NCBI RefSeq assembly: GCF_023273875.1 | Contig: NZ_CP096882.1 | Location: 1,922,001-1,986,000, forward strand | DNA length: 64,000 nucleotides | Source: Pseudarthrobacter sp. SSS035 | GTDB taxonomy: Bacteria > Actinomycetota > Actinomycetes > Actinomycetales > Micrococcaceae | Direction of reading: 5' to 3' | Shown here: piece after piece, positions 25,235 through 33,216 of the stretch | Layout of the letters: every line of letters starts with the position of its first letter | Position numbering within the stretch: position 1 is the first letter of the stretch | Notes under the pieces: model-generated | What the model was told of the DNA's origin: nothing | The model's input: the letters and a program-made list of their open reading frames with translations, nothing else | Databases searched by the model: none | Program-made: the position numbers and the translations under genes

Positions 25235-26514
25235 CGTGCGTCCTTCCTTACGCGTCGGAGGAGGGCGACCAGCCGGAGGCCGACCGCCGCGGCACCGATG
25301 GAGAGCACCACCAGCCACGCAAGGGCCATGGCGCTGGGGCCCCTGTCGGCGGTCCATAGCGCTGCAGCGCAGAGGGCGACTCCGAGCATCACGCCGACCA
25401 CGATGGCCTCCGTGTAGCGACCGAGGGCCCGGCACATGGCGTTGTAGGCCTGCAGCACCGCGTACGGCACCAGTCCGGCCGCCAACCACCGCAGAGCTCC
25501 GGCGGACGCGTCGGCGTACCGCTCCCCCAGCAGGCTGAGCAGCGGGTGGGCGAGGAGGACGAGGACGGCGGCAGCCAGACCTCCTACGACGAGTGACCAA
25601 CGGAGACTCGCCCAGGTGGTCGACACCAGGCGGGCCGGGTCGCGGACACCCTCGGAGAACTGGACGATGCCCATCAGCATCGGAGCGGAGTAGGCGGCCC
25701 AGGCCATCATCCATGCGGGATACCAGTAGGCAGCTGCCTCCGGCGCCACCATGTGCGCGAGCAGGAGCGGCAGCACCAGCCCCGGAGCGCGCTCGGTGAG
25801 GGTGAGGAGCTGGTACGGAAGGCCCACCGCCAGCAGTGGACGGCCGCGCGCCGGGCGCAAGGACAATCGCGGCCGGTAGCCGACCAGTCTTCGCAGCTGG
25901 ACTGCACCGACGACGCACGCCACGGTCGTCCCGAGGGTCCAGCAGGCCATCAGCACGTCGGCGGAGGCGCCATGCGCCCCCCAGTACACGAGTGCTGCAG
26001 CCCCGAGTGAGACCCCGCCGCCCAACGCGTACCTCAAGGTCGCGCTGGAACCGCGTCCCAACGCAACGAGCGCCTGGTCCAGCACGATGACCAGGGTGCC
26101 GGTGACGGCAGCCACGAGGAACGTGAGCCAGAAGAGAACCGATAGCGAGGCCGTGTCCGGCGTCACGGCCGACTGCAGCACGAGGTAGCCGAGGGCCAGC
26201 ACGGTGCCGGCGACCCCCACGATGGCGAACGCGGCGTCCAGCACCCGCGCGGGCGGCTCCCCTCGCCCCACCGCGACGATCACGGCCGACCCGGCGCCCA
26301 GCACCGCGAGCTGCGTGCAGATCATCACGGCCGCGACGGCGGCCATGGTGAGCCCGACCTCACGGTCGGACGTCGCGCGCGCGGCCACGACCCAGAAGGC
26401 GAAACCCGCGCCCGTCTGGGCGGCCTTGCCCACGATGAGGCCGAGCGAGCTGCGCAAGGCGGAGTGCCGGACGGTCGAGCCTGCCCTAACAGTGGTCCCC
26501 CGCTCAGCGCTCAC
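25231..26514 (-). CDS. Wzx-like polysaccharide flippase (MOP superfamily)
   Basis: 427 residues, hydrophobic throughout with about 12-14 helices and the typical start SLGLIVGKAAQTGAGFAFWVVAARA. MOP-superfamily Wzx proteins flip undecaprenyl-linked oligosaccharide from the inner to the outer membrane leaflet. GTG 26514 lies within the end of the upstream GT2 (11-base overlap) and its stop overlaps the next start. The presence of a flippase shows that the operon builds an exported lipid-linked glycan. Confidence 0.82.
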   Translation of the reverse strand: MSAERGTTVRAGSTVRHSALRSSLGLIVGKAAQTGAGFAFWVVAARATSDREVGLTMAAVAAVMICTQLAVLGAGSAVIVAVGRGEPPARVLDAAFAIVGVAGTVLALGYLVLQSAVTPDTASLSVLFWLTFLVAAVTGTLVIVLDQALVALGRGSSATLRYALGGGVSLGAAALVYWGAHGASADVLMACWTLGTTVACVVGAVQLRRLVGYRPRLSLRPARGRPLLAVGLPYQLLTLTERAPGLVLPLLLAHMVAPEAAAYWYPAWMMAWAAYSAPMLMGIVQFSEGVRDPARLVSTTWASLRWSLVVGGLAAAVLVLLAHPLLSLLGERYADASAGALRWLAAGLVPYAVLQAYNAMCRALGRYTEAIVVGVMLGVALCAAALWTADRGPSAMALAWLVVLSIGAAAVGLRLVALLRRVRKDAR

Positions 26515-27334
26515 GACGCAACCCCTTCGCCAGGCCGGCGTAGTTGTACCAGCAGAAGGCGAAGTAGTAGCGCAGCCACCGAGGCTGGCCCGCGGCGAGG
26601 CTCAAAGCGCTGCCCCGGACTGCCGCGGCGAAGGGCAGCAGCGCCAATCTCGCACCGCGCCAGCCGTGCTTGCGGACCATCCGTCCCAGTCCCGTTCCGT
26701 CCATGAGGAACTGGTCGAGCGCGAAGTCGAAGTCGTCTGCGGCGAAACGATGTTCGACGACGACCCGGCGTGACACTGCCGTTCGCAGCCCTGACTCCCG
26801 CATCCGCCAACGCAGCTCGATGTCCTCTCCCGACTTGAACGAGTCGTCGAAACCCACGCCGAGCATCAGGTCCCGGTCCACGACCGTCGCCACGAGCCCG
26901 AACCAGTTGCGGCTGCGGCCGGTGCGATGGTGATGTGCCAGCGCCTGCCCCCAGTAGCCCGGTCCAGCAACACTCTCCAGACCGGCCTGGAGGGCGTCGT
27001 AGCCGCCCTCGACGAGCTCCGTGAGCAGGTCGGCAACCCCCGTGGGCCCGAACACGACGTCGGCGTCGACGAGCAGGACCCAACGGGTGCTGCTGCTCTG
27101 CACACCGAGCGTTCGAGCCCATGGCAGGCCGCGCCCCTCGTCACTCAGGACCCGGGCACCGGCCGCGAGGGCGAGGTCGACGGTGCGGTCGGTGGAGCAT
27201 CCGTCCACCACGATGATCTCGGCTACACCTGACTGACGCAGGGCCCCCAGACAGCGCGGGAGCAGGTGCTCGGCGTTGCGGGCCGGAACGACCGCGGTGA
27301 CGTCGGCAGGGCTGTGACCCTCTGTGTCCCGCAC
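26504..27334 (-). CDS. GT2 family glycosyltransferase
   Basis: 276 residues. Seen: VTAVVPARNAEHLLPRCLGAL, the IIVVDGCSTDRT loop, LLVDADVVFGP (DXD-like metal site near residue 95) and SFKSGEDIELRWRMRESG carrying the ED motif that usually holds the catalytic base. GTG 27334 is chosen because AGGAGG lies six bases upstream and the previous stop is two bases away. An upstream in-frame TTG at 27352 would overlap that stop. It is the likely sugar-adding enzyme of the HPr-kinase-like/Wzx operon. The substrate is unknown. Confidence 0.85.
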   Translation of the reverse strand: MRDTEGHSPADVTAVVPARNAEHLLPRCLGALRQSGVAEIIVVDGCSTDRTVDLALAAGARVLSDEGRGLPWARTLGVQSSSTRWVLLVDADVVFGPTGVADLLTELVEGGYDALQAGLESVAGPGYWGQALAHHHRTGRSRNWFGLVATVVDRDLMLGVGFDDSFKSGEDIELRWRMRESGLRTAVSRRVVVEHRFAADDFDFALDQFLMDGTGLGRMVRKHGWRGARLALLPFAAAVRGSALSLAAGQPRWLRYYFAFCWYNYAGLAKGLRRER

Positions 27335-27335
27335 C

Positions 27336-28427
27336 TCAGGCCTCCTGGTCAAGGACCGACGGTAGCAGCTCCTCGAGATACCGGACGATGTCGTCCGACG
27401 CTTCGTCCGCCGTGTACGCGGCGGGCACCTGCAGCAGGTGGCACGGACGTCCGTCGAGTGCCTTGCTCAGCACAACCCCCTTCGCCGCGAAGTGCTCGCG
27501 CCACGGGAGGACAGACGTGGCCGCCAGGCCAGTCACTACCCGCTGCGAGAAGCCCGCCATCTCGATGTGGAAATTGCCGATCATGCGGTCGACCATCCAC
27601 TCGGTCGTCCGCTCGACGATCCGAGACCGGTCGCCCTCGAAGCGCTCGATGTAGATGGCGGCCGCGAGCGGAGCCGAGGTCGTCACTTCTCGTCCCGGGA
27701 ACGCGGTCCCCGCTTCGACCATGCGGTGCTCCGGTGACCATCGCCGGGAGAAGTCCGCGAGGCGCGGATAACGGATGACGTACGGATGCACCACCGTAGT
27801 GAGACGGCCGACGCTCCCCGAGAGCCGTGACGGGACGAGGGGCTTCCGGACACCTTCGAACAGGTGCGGGTAGATGTCCCGGTGGTGCGGCTTGATGAAC
27901 ATCGGCTTCGCGTAGCCGAGCAGCGTGGCGTCCTCGGCGAGGAAGGCCCAGTCGTCACCCATGAACGACCACCCCTCGCGCCGCATCAGCTTGGCGGCGG
28001 TGCTCGTCTTACCGGTCCCTCCGGCGGCGGGAAGAGCAATCGCGTGACCCCGGTACGCCATCGTTGCCGCGTGGATCATGCCGGCTCCTCGACCGACCAT
28101 GGCGACATCGAGAACAGGGACCACGGAGGTCAACAGCTCGCCCGGCCCGTGGATGCGCCACTGCTCTGCGTCTCTCACGATCTGGACCCGATCGGCTTGG
28201 AAGCGCACGCTGTTCCCCGTGTACGCGAGCTCGTGCTCGAGCAGACCCGCATCCGGCATAGGCTCCGGCCCGGCGTCGACGACGATGTCGGCCGGCCGTT
28301 CGGTGTCGGTGGCGAAACACGCCAACATGCTCTGGAGCTGGGTCGCTGACGGCGCCTGTGCGTCGACGCGGATCGTGATGCGGCCGTGGATGTCGAAGTG
28401 CAGTGCCTTGCTCTGCAAGGTGCGCAT
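27336..28427 (-). CDS. HPr-kinase/PEPCK-like P-loop protein
   Basis: 363 residues. Walker A GGTGKTS at about 136-142 sits after a beta-rich N-terminal half, and EGWSFMGDDWAFL supplies a Walker-B-like acidic pair. This is the layout of HprK-related kinases, which occur in capsule, lasso-peptide and other surface clusters distinct from sugar-transport HPr regulation. No PTS HPr gene is in this window. ATG 28427 has AGGAG ten bases upstream. A longer frame reaching 28574 is rejected because it would run through the promoter palindrome at 28572-28596. It is the first gene of the seven-gene operon, a natural place for a regulator of synthesis. The target of phosphorylation is unknown. Confidence 0.78.
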   Translation of the reverse strand: MRTLQSKALHFDIHGRITIRVDAQAPSATQLQSMLACFATDTERPADIVVDAGPEPMPDAGLLEHELAYTGNSVRFQADRVQIVRDAEQWRIHGPGELLTSVVPVLDVAMVGRGAGMIHAATMAYRGHAIALPAAGGTGKTSTAAKLMRREGWSFMGDDWAFLAEDATLLGYAKPMFIKPHHRDIYPHLFEGVRKPLVPSRLSGSVGRLTTVVHPYVIRYPRLADFSRRWSPEHRMVEAGTAFPGREVTTSAPLAAAIYIERFEGDRSRIVERTTEWMVDRMIGNFHIEMAGFSQRVVTGLAATSVLPWREHFAAKGVVLSKALDGRPCHLLQVPAAYTADEASDDIVRYLEELLPSVLDQEA

Positions 28428-28571
28428 GGTCGTCTCCTGTCTGGGTGGTCTCGGTCGGATGGTGTCTCGGCCCCGGCGACTAATCCAGCCAGTGCCTCTA
28501 GAGGAATTCGAAACCCCCGGCCGAGTGACCCTGCCCGTAAATTGAGCATATGACCAGCCCGGCCAGGTAAA

Positions 28572-28596
28572 CACCAGTACTGAGTACTCGCTTTTT
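28572..28596 (-). promoter_or_regulatory. Shared upstream palindrome, site 3
   Basis: Read on the minus strand: AAAAAG then CGAGTA-CTCAG-TACTGG (5 of 6 arm bases). It is centred about 156 bp before ATG 28427. Base-level similarity to site 2 extends over AAAAG, the arms and the trailing GTG, although the genes downstream are unrelated. Confidence 0.6.
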
Positions 28597-28830
28597 GTAT
28601 CGCGTCCTACATAGGGAATTTCGTGCTCCCGCCAGAGCTAGGTGTGGAGGGGCGACGCCGAGTGATCTGTTAGGTGCATCGGGGACTTATCCCGTAGGCG
28701 CTTTAGGTAGCAGGGGTGCCCGTCCCGCGCATCCCGGAAAACGGAGATGCTCGCGTCATGCCGCCCGGAGTGCAACCGCCGGTGACCTGGCACCGCTGGA
28801 ATAAACGCGGACAGGCATCGGTTATCTCGA

Positions 28831-28848
28831 TACATGCAAATGCATGTA
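28831..28848 (+). promoter_or_regulatory. Palindromic operator before FMN reductase
   Basis: TACATGC-AAAT-GCATGTA has perfect 7-bp arms and lies 31 bp before the GTG start. Its symmetry and spacing fit a MarR/TetR-class repressor site; no such regulator gene is in the immediate vicinity. The regulator is unknown. Confidence 0.5.
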
Positions 28849-28879
28849 GCATTGGCTGTACCGAACCTCAGGAGTCCAA

Positions 28880-29506
28880 GTGGAAACCCGCCGCATCACC
28901 GTACTGTCCGCCGGCCTGGGCGTGCCGTCCTCGAGCAGGCTGCTCGCCGACCAGCTGGCCGCTGCAGCAGAGCACCGCCTCGCCGATGCGGGTTTCGAGG
29001 TGAAGGTTGAGGTCGTTGAGCTCCGGGATCTCGCGGTGGACATCGCCAACAACTTTGTCACCGGCTATGCGGCCCCTCGCCTGGCGGATGTCATTGCCGG
29101 CGTGGAGGCAACCGACGGCATCATTGCTGTTAGCCCGGTGTTCAGCGCCTCCTACAGCGGCCTGTTCAAGTCCTTCATTGACGTCCTGGATCCCAAGTCC
29201 CTGGACGGGAAGGCTGTCCTCCTGGGTGCCACGGGCGGCACGGACCGCCACCAGATGGTCCTCGAGTACGCGATGCGCCCGCTGTTCAGCTACCTGCGCA
29301 CCAGGATGGCCGCTACGGCTGTTTTCGCCGGCCCCCAGGACTGGGGAAACACGGACGACGGCGGCTCGCCCCTCTCGTCGCGGATCGACCGTGCGGCGGC
29401 TGAGTTTGCCGCCCTCCTCGCGGAGGATCAGCCCGGCCGCAAGCCGGCGGCACTGGAGTCCCTGCCGTTCGCGCAGCTCCTGGCAGGCATTTCCGGCGGA
29501 CGCTAA
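28880..29506 (+). CDS. NAD(P)H-dependent FMN reductase, CE1759-like
   Basis: 208 residues. The flavodoxin-like fold starts ITVLSAGLGVPSSSRLLADQL (phosphate-binding loop), followed by the flavin-contact region VSPVFSASYSGLFKSFIDVL. It reduces FMN with NAD(P)H, often to supply FMNH2 to a partner monooxygenase; none is adjacent. GTG 28880 has AGGAG seven bases before it. It is divergent from the glycan operon and preceded by its own palindrome (28831-28848), so it is probably independently induced. Confidence 0.83.
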   Translation: METRRITVLSAGLGVPSSSRLLADQLAAAAEHRLADAGFEVKVEVVELRDLAVDIANNFVTGYAAPRLADVIAGVEATDGIIAVSPVFSASYSGLFKSFIDVLDPKSLDGKAVLLGATGGTDRHQMVLEYAMRPLFSYLRTRMAATAVFAGPQDWGNTDDGGSPLSSRIDRAAAEFAALLAEDQPGRKPAALESLPFAQLLAGISGGR

Positions 29507-29610
29507 GGCGCGCCGGGTCCGCAAAGTCCGCGCCCGTCGGCAAAGCTCTCCCGTCAGCCCCGGGATCCCGGGTGCTGAACTATCCGGTCTCCCCGGTCGT
29601 TGACCGGAAC

Positions 29611-29991
29611 ATGAAATGTCCTGTGGATTCAATTGACCTGATCATGAGCGAACGCAGCGGTGTCGAGATCGACTACTGCCCGCAGTGCCGCGGCGTCTGG
29701 CTGGACCGCGGTGAGCTGGACAAGATCATCGACCGCGCCAACGACGCTATGAACGGCCGCGCTCCTACGCCGGCGCGCCCGGCGGCCGCGGCCTCTGTCG
29801 CTGCTCCGGTTCCGCCCCCGCTGTATCCGAACTTTGAACCCCGCCGCGAGCAGCCGCGGTACGAGCAGCCCCGTTACGACCAGCCGCGCTACGACGACCG
29901 GAAGTACGACAAGCCGGGGTATGACCGCGACCACGACCGCCGGCGGCCCAAAAAGAAGGAAGGCTGGCTGGGAGACATCTTCGACTTCTGA
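29611..29991 (+). CDS. Zinc-ribbon protein (zf-TFIIB-like)
   Basis: 126 residues. An N-terminal zinc ribbon has CPVD (Cys3) and CPQC (Cys-x2-Cys), followed by RGVWLDRGELDKII, the conserved tail of the zf-TFIIB domain. A proline/alanine linker leads into a low-complexity tail of repeated YDQPRYDD-like units and a basic end GWLGDIFDF. The family has no firm function; metal binding or RNA/protein scaffolding is possible. ATG 29611 is chosen because it starts directly at the conserved MKCPVD; there is no strong Shine-Dalgarno site. Confidence 0.75.
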   Translation: MKCPVDSIDLIMSERSGVEIDYCPQCRGVWLDRGELDKIIDRANDAMNGRAPTPARPAAAASVAAPVPPPLYPNFEPRREQPRYEQPRYDQPRYDDRKYDKPGYDRDHDRRRPKKKEGWLGDIFDF

Positions 29992-30058
29992 CAGCCGGAC
30001 GGCGCACTGTGCCGCGGCTGAGAGCCCTGGGGTCCAGGAGCGTAGTCGCCCAGGAGCC

Positions 30059-30631
30059 CTAGTCGTCCAGGAGCGCGATGAACTCGCGTGCCTGCTTCAT
30101 GGAGATGTCCGAGTGCTTGGTCAGGGCAGTGGCGGCGCCTTCGGTGTCGCCACTGCGCGCCAGCGTGCGGATGCGGCCGTAGATCTCGTCGTTGAGCATA
30201 TTGCTGCTGACCTCACGCGTCACATCGCCCTTGCTGGCAATGGCGCGGTAGCGGTAGGGGAACCGCTGGGGCGTGTCGTCGTCGTCGGGCTCTGCCTCCG
30301 CCGCTTCAGCGGCAGGGCTGCGGTAGGCCTGCGGGTGGGCGGCCAACGCCCCCACCGCGTCCCGGGATGCCCGCAGTCCTTCTCCTGTGGCCTCGTAGTA
30401 CAGCTTGATGGCCGCCATCGCCTGTCCCTGGGCAATCAGCGCGTACAACCTGCGGTGCTGGTCCTCGGAGAGCTTGGCGGCGGCCCGGCGGGCCGCCTCA
30501 ATCGGATCCAGCGCAGGGGCCGTGCCGGACTGCTTGACGGCCGCCTGCCGCCTGCTGAGGGCCCGGGCAGCCAGTGCGACACCGGCGGCCACGACCGCGA
30601 GGATGATAACGGGGATCACGAGCGATTCCAT
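30059..30631 (-). CDS. Membrane-anchored protein with L7/L12-like module
   Basis: 190 residues: one N-terminal transmembrane helix (ESLVIPVIILAVVAAGVAL), an Ala-rich basic stretch, then EDQHRRLYALIAQGQAMAAIKLYYEATGEGL, which resembles the C-terminal fold of ribosomal protein L7/L12 (AIKxLREATGxGLxEAK). It ends in a second helical region. Start ATG 30631 lies two bases after the stop of the upstream gene, which carries the same module, so the two form a tight pair. Function unknown; the fold is inferred from sequence similarity only. Confidence 0.65.
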   Translation of the reverse strand: MESLVIPVIILAVVAAGVALAARALSRRQAAVKQSGTAPALDPIEAARRAAAKLSEDQHRRLYALIAQGQAMAAIKLYYEATGEGLRASRDAVGALAAHPQAYRSPAAEAAEAEPDDDDTPQRFPYRYRAIASKGDVTREVSSNMLNDEIYGRIRTLARSGDTEGAATALTKHSDISMKQAREFIALLDD

Positions 30632-30633
30632 TT

Positions 30634-31089
30634 CTAAAGCCGATCTACATACTTTTTGGCTGTCGCCAGGTCCGTTTGGGTTGCCTGGCGGAGGAGTTTG
30701 ATGGCCTGGATCTTGTGCCCGTCGTGCGCCATTGTCTGCAACTGCATGGCCAGCTGAGGGTCCAGAATCCCGCCGGGGAGCGCCGCATAGCCATACTGGC
30801 CGGCACCCGCTCCTGACTGCCCGCGCCGTGCTGCCCGGGCATGGTCTTCCTGCTGCGATTGCTGCTGTTCGTTCTGGCTGGGCCGGGTGTTGGCTTCCAG
30901 GCGGGCACGCACGGCTGTTGCCACGCGTACCTGCTCGGCATAGTGCTCCGCAGAGCGCCTCGCCAGGTCCTGCTGGTACTTCTCGGCGTCGGAGGTCCCG
31001 GAATTACGGGGTCTGAGGGCCGTCGTAAATGCCCAGATTATTGCCGCCAACACGCCGGCCGGCAGAAACACCATCAGTACATCGCCCAT
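30634..31089 (-). CDS. Membrane-anchored protein ending in L7/L12-like module
   Basis: 151 residues: an N-terminal helix (VFLPAGVLAAIIWAF), a Gln-rich linker around residues 70-80, and a C-terminal 30-residue element GHKIQAIKLLRQATQTDL, then ATAKKYVD, matching the core of the L7/L12 C-terminal domain. It forms an operon with the next gene. It is divergent from dnaB. The module may bind a GTPase factor, as L7/L12 does, but here it is tethered to the membrane; this is speculation. Confidence 0.65.
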   Translation of the reverse strand: MGDVLMVFLPAGVLAAIIWAFTTALRPRNSGTSDAEKYQQDLARRSAEHYAEQVRVATAVRARLEANTRPSQNEQQQSQQEDHARAARRGQSGAGAGQYGYAALPGGILDPQLAMQLQTMAHDGHKIQAIKLLRQATQTDLATAKKYVDRL

Positions 31090-31779
31090 AGTCAGAGCTT
31101 ATGCCAGATGCCCGTTATCCACAGCACATTCCTGCCGTTGCATACAGCCGATTCGTTGCGGCGTCAAAAGATGCCGGCAGGTGTGCGATGCATCACTAAA
31201 CGGGTATGAATCGCCGGTGGAGGCGCCCGGAAAGCCGGATCTTTCAACAGCGCCGCGCCGCAAGCTGTGGATGAAGGTTAGGAAAAAAAGAATTTAGTCC
31301 ACATCCTCGACGAACGTTTTCGCAGGTCAGAGGCCTATATACGGCAAAAGTTTTTTTGTTTCCACAGGTTCACCCACAGGCTGTGCACAAGCTATGCCCC
31401 TTAGTGCACAGGTTATCCACAGCCCTCCGGGTTGGTGGGCTTGGACGCTGGGGCGGTGGCGGCTACCGTTGCGGGATACCTGCTTTTGGGGCGCTATGAC
31501 GCCGTCGCGGACATGTGCTGTCGCAGCAGTGGAGGACTTCGGTCCGGCCGCTGCGGCGCTTTCTGTGGATAACTTGCGGAACATGGGGATAACTCCCACA
31601 CGCGTTGCGCAGACTCAACGTTGCGGAGGCTTCAATCTGGCCCGCCGGGCTTCATTGTCGGAGGCCGCTGATAGACCTGAACGTATGCCGTCCCGTGGAG
31701 GTCCCGCAGGAGGGCACCCCGGCAGGTAAATGACTTACTCGCCGCATCAAGTCGCGGCACACTATGGAGGACGGCAGCT
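31090..31779. other. 690-bp non-coding region before dnaB with DnaA boxes
   Basis: Three perfect consensus DnaA boxes: TTATCCACA at 31115-31123 and 31413-31421, and its complement TGTGGATAA at 31564-31572. Near matches occur at 31264-31274 and around 31580. Two A/T-rich stretches lie at 31277-31300 and 31340-31361. No gene is supported. It probably holds the promoter of dnaB and that of the divergent pair ending at 30059. It could titrate DnaA or link dnaB expression to initiation. Confidence 0.6.
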
Positions 31780-33162
31780 TTGTCAGTAACGCACCTGGAC
31801 TCGATCGAGGGTACCCGCGGATCAGAAGGCAGCCGTAAGCCACCACAGGACATTCCCGCCGAGCAGTCCGTCCTCGGCGGCATGATGCTGTCCAAGGACG
31901 CCATCGCGGACGTTGTGGAAATCCTCCGCGGCCAGGACTTCTACCGGCCTGCGCACGAGACCATCTACGAGGCGATCATCGACCTCTACGGCCGCGGCGA
32001 GCCCGCGGATGCGGTTACCGTCTCGGACGAACTGACCAAGCGCGCAGAGATCAACCGGATCGGCGGACCCGCCTACCTGCACGAGCTCATCCAGACTGTC
32101 CCCACGGCCGCCAATGCCGGCTACTACGCCGAAATCGTGGCGGAGCGCGCCATTCTGCGCCGGCTCGTCAACGCAGGCACCAAAATCGTCCAGCTGGGAT
32201 ACGGTTCCGACGGTGAGGTGGAGGACCTGGTCAACCAGGCACAGGCCGAGGTTTACGCCGTGGCGGAGCGGCGCACAGCAGAGGACTACGTGGTCCTCAA
32301 GGACGTCATGGAAGCCACTGTGGACGAGATCGAAGCGTCCGGACACCGCGGGGAAGGCATGACCGGTGTGCCAACGGGGTTCTACGAACTCGATGAACTC
32401 ACCCATGGACTGCACCCGGGGCAGATGATCGTTATTGCCGCCCGTCCGGCAGTGGGTAAGTCCACGTTTGCCCTGGACTTCGCCCGCTCTGCGGCCATCA
32501 AGAACAACCTCGCCACGGTCATGTTCTCTCTCGAAATGGGCCGGAACGAAATCGCCATGCGCCTGTTGTCCGCCGAGGCAACCATCGGCCTGCAGGACCT
32601 TCGCAAGGGCACCATCAAGGACGAGCAATGGTCCAAGATCGCCACCACCATGGGCCGGATGAATGATGCCCCGCTCTTCATCGATGACAGCCCGAACATG
32701 TCGCTGATGGAAATCAGGGCCAAGTGCCGCCGCCTCAAGCAGCAGCATGACCTGAAGCTCGTGATCCTGGATTACCTGCAGCTCATGAGCTCCGGCAAGA
32801 AAGTGGAGTCACGCCAGCAGGAAGTCTCCGAGTTCTCCCGTGCGCTGAAGCTGCTGGCCAAGGAACTCCAGGTTCCGGTCATCGCCCTGTCGCAGCTCAA
32901 CCGTGGCTCCGAGCAGCGCCAGGACAAGCGGCCCATGGTCTCTGACCTCCGCGAATCCGGCTCCATCGAGCAGGATGCGGACATGGTCATCCTGCTGCAC
33001 CGTGAGGACGTCTATGACAAGGAATCCCCGCGCGCGGGCGAGGCGGACATCCTGATCGCCAAGCACCGTAACGGCCCCACCAAGGACATTGTGGTGGCAT
33101 TCCAGGGTCACTACTCGCGGTTCGCCAACATGGCGGCCGACGCCGGAGGCAGCGGCTTCTAG
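31780..33162 (+). CDS. dnaB: Replicative DNA helicase DnaB
   Basis: 460 residues with no intein. The N-terminal domain begins PQDIPAEQSVLGGMMLSKDAI. The C-terminal RecA-like domain has Walker A ARPAVGKSTFALDFAR, Walker B LVILDYLQLM, and SQLNRGSEQRQDKRPMVSDL followed by IEQDADMVILLHRED. Hexamers of DnaB encircle the lagging strand and unwind the fork. TTG 31780 is the start (TGGAGG nine bases upstream); no better in-frame ATG precedes the conserved domain. The upstream DnaA-box region may couple its expression to replication state. Confidence 0.96.
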   Translation: MSVTHLDSIEGTRGSEGSRKPPQDIPAEQSVLGGMMLSKDAIADVVEILRGQDFYRPAHETIYEAIIDLYGRGEPADAVTVSDELTKRAEINRIGGPAYLHELIQTVPTAANAGYYAEIVAERAILRRLVNAGTKIVQLGYGSDGEVEDLVNQAQAEVYAVAERRTAEDYVVLKDVMEATVDEIEASGHRGEGMTGVPTGFYELDELTHGLHPGQMIVIAARPAVGKSTFALDFARSAAIKNNLATVMFSLEMGRNEIAMRLLSAEATIGLQDLRKGTIKDEQWSKIATTMGRMNDAPLFIDDSPNMSLMEIRAKCRRLKQQHDLKLVILDYLQLMSSGKKVESRQQEVSEFSRALKLLAKELQVPVIALSQLNRGSEQRQDKRPMVSDLRESGSIEQDADMVILLHREDVYDKESPRAGEADILIAKHRNGPTKDIVVAFQGHYSRFANMAADAGGSGF

Positions 33163-33216
33163 GGTCGTTCTCGACCGGCTGGCTGAGCCCTGCCCCAGCA
33201 GGTGGATCCCTTTGTC

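Larger units (their letters stand above)
28428..28879. other. Divergent promoter region between glycan operon and FMN reductase
   Basis: 452 bp with a palindromic site for the minus-strand operon (28572-28596) and a separate 18-bp palindrome before the plus-strand flavoprotein gene (28831-28848). I see no coding frame in it. Confidence 0.55.

Noticed and set aside
28428..28574. N-terminal extension of the HPr-kinase-like protein
   Set aside because: It would include the palindrome and a non-conserved stretch; ATG 28427 has a good ribosome-binding site.
31090..31779. Chromosomal replication origin
   Set aside because: DnaA boxes and A/T-rich stretches are present, but no dnaA, dnaN, gyrB or rpmH flank it. 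I keep only the observation of DnaA boxes.
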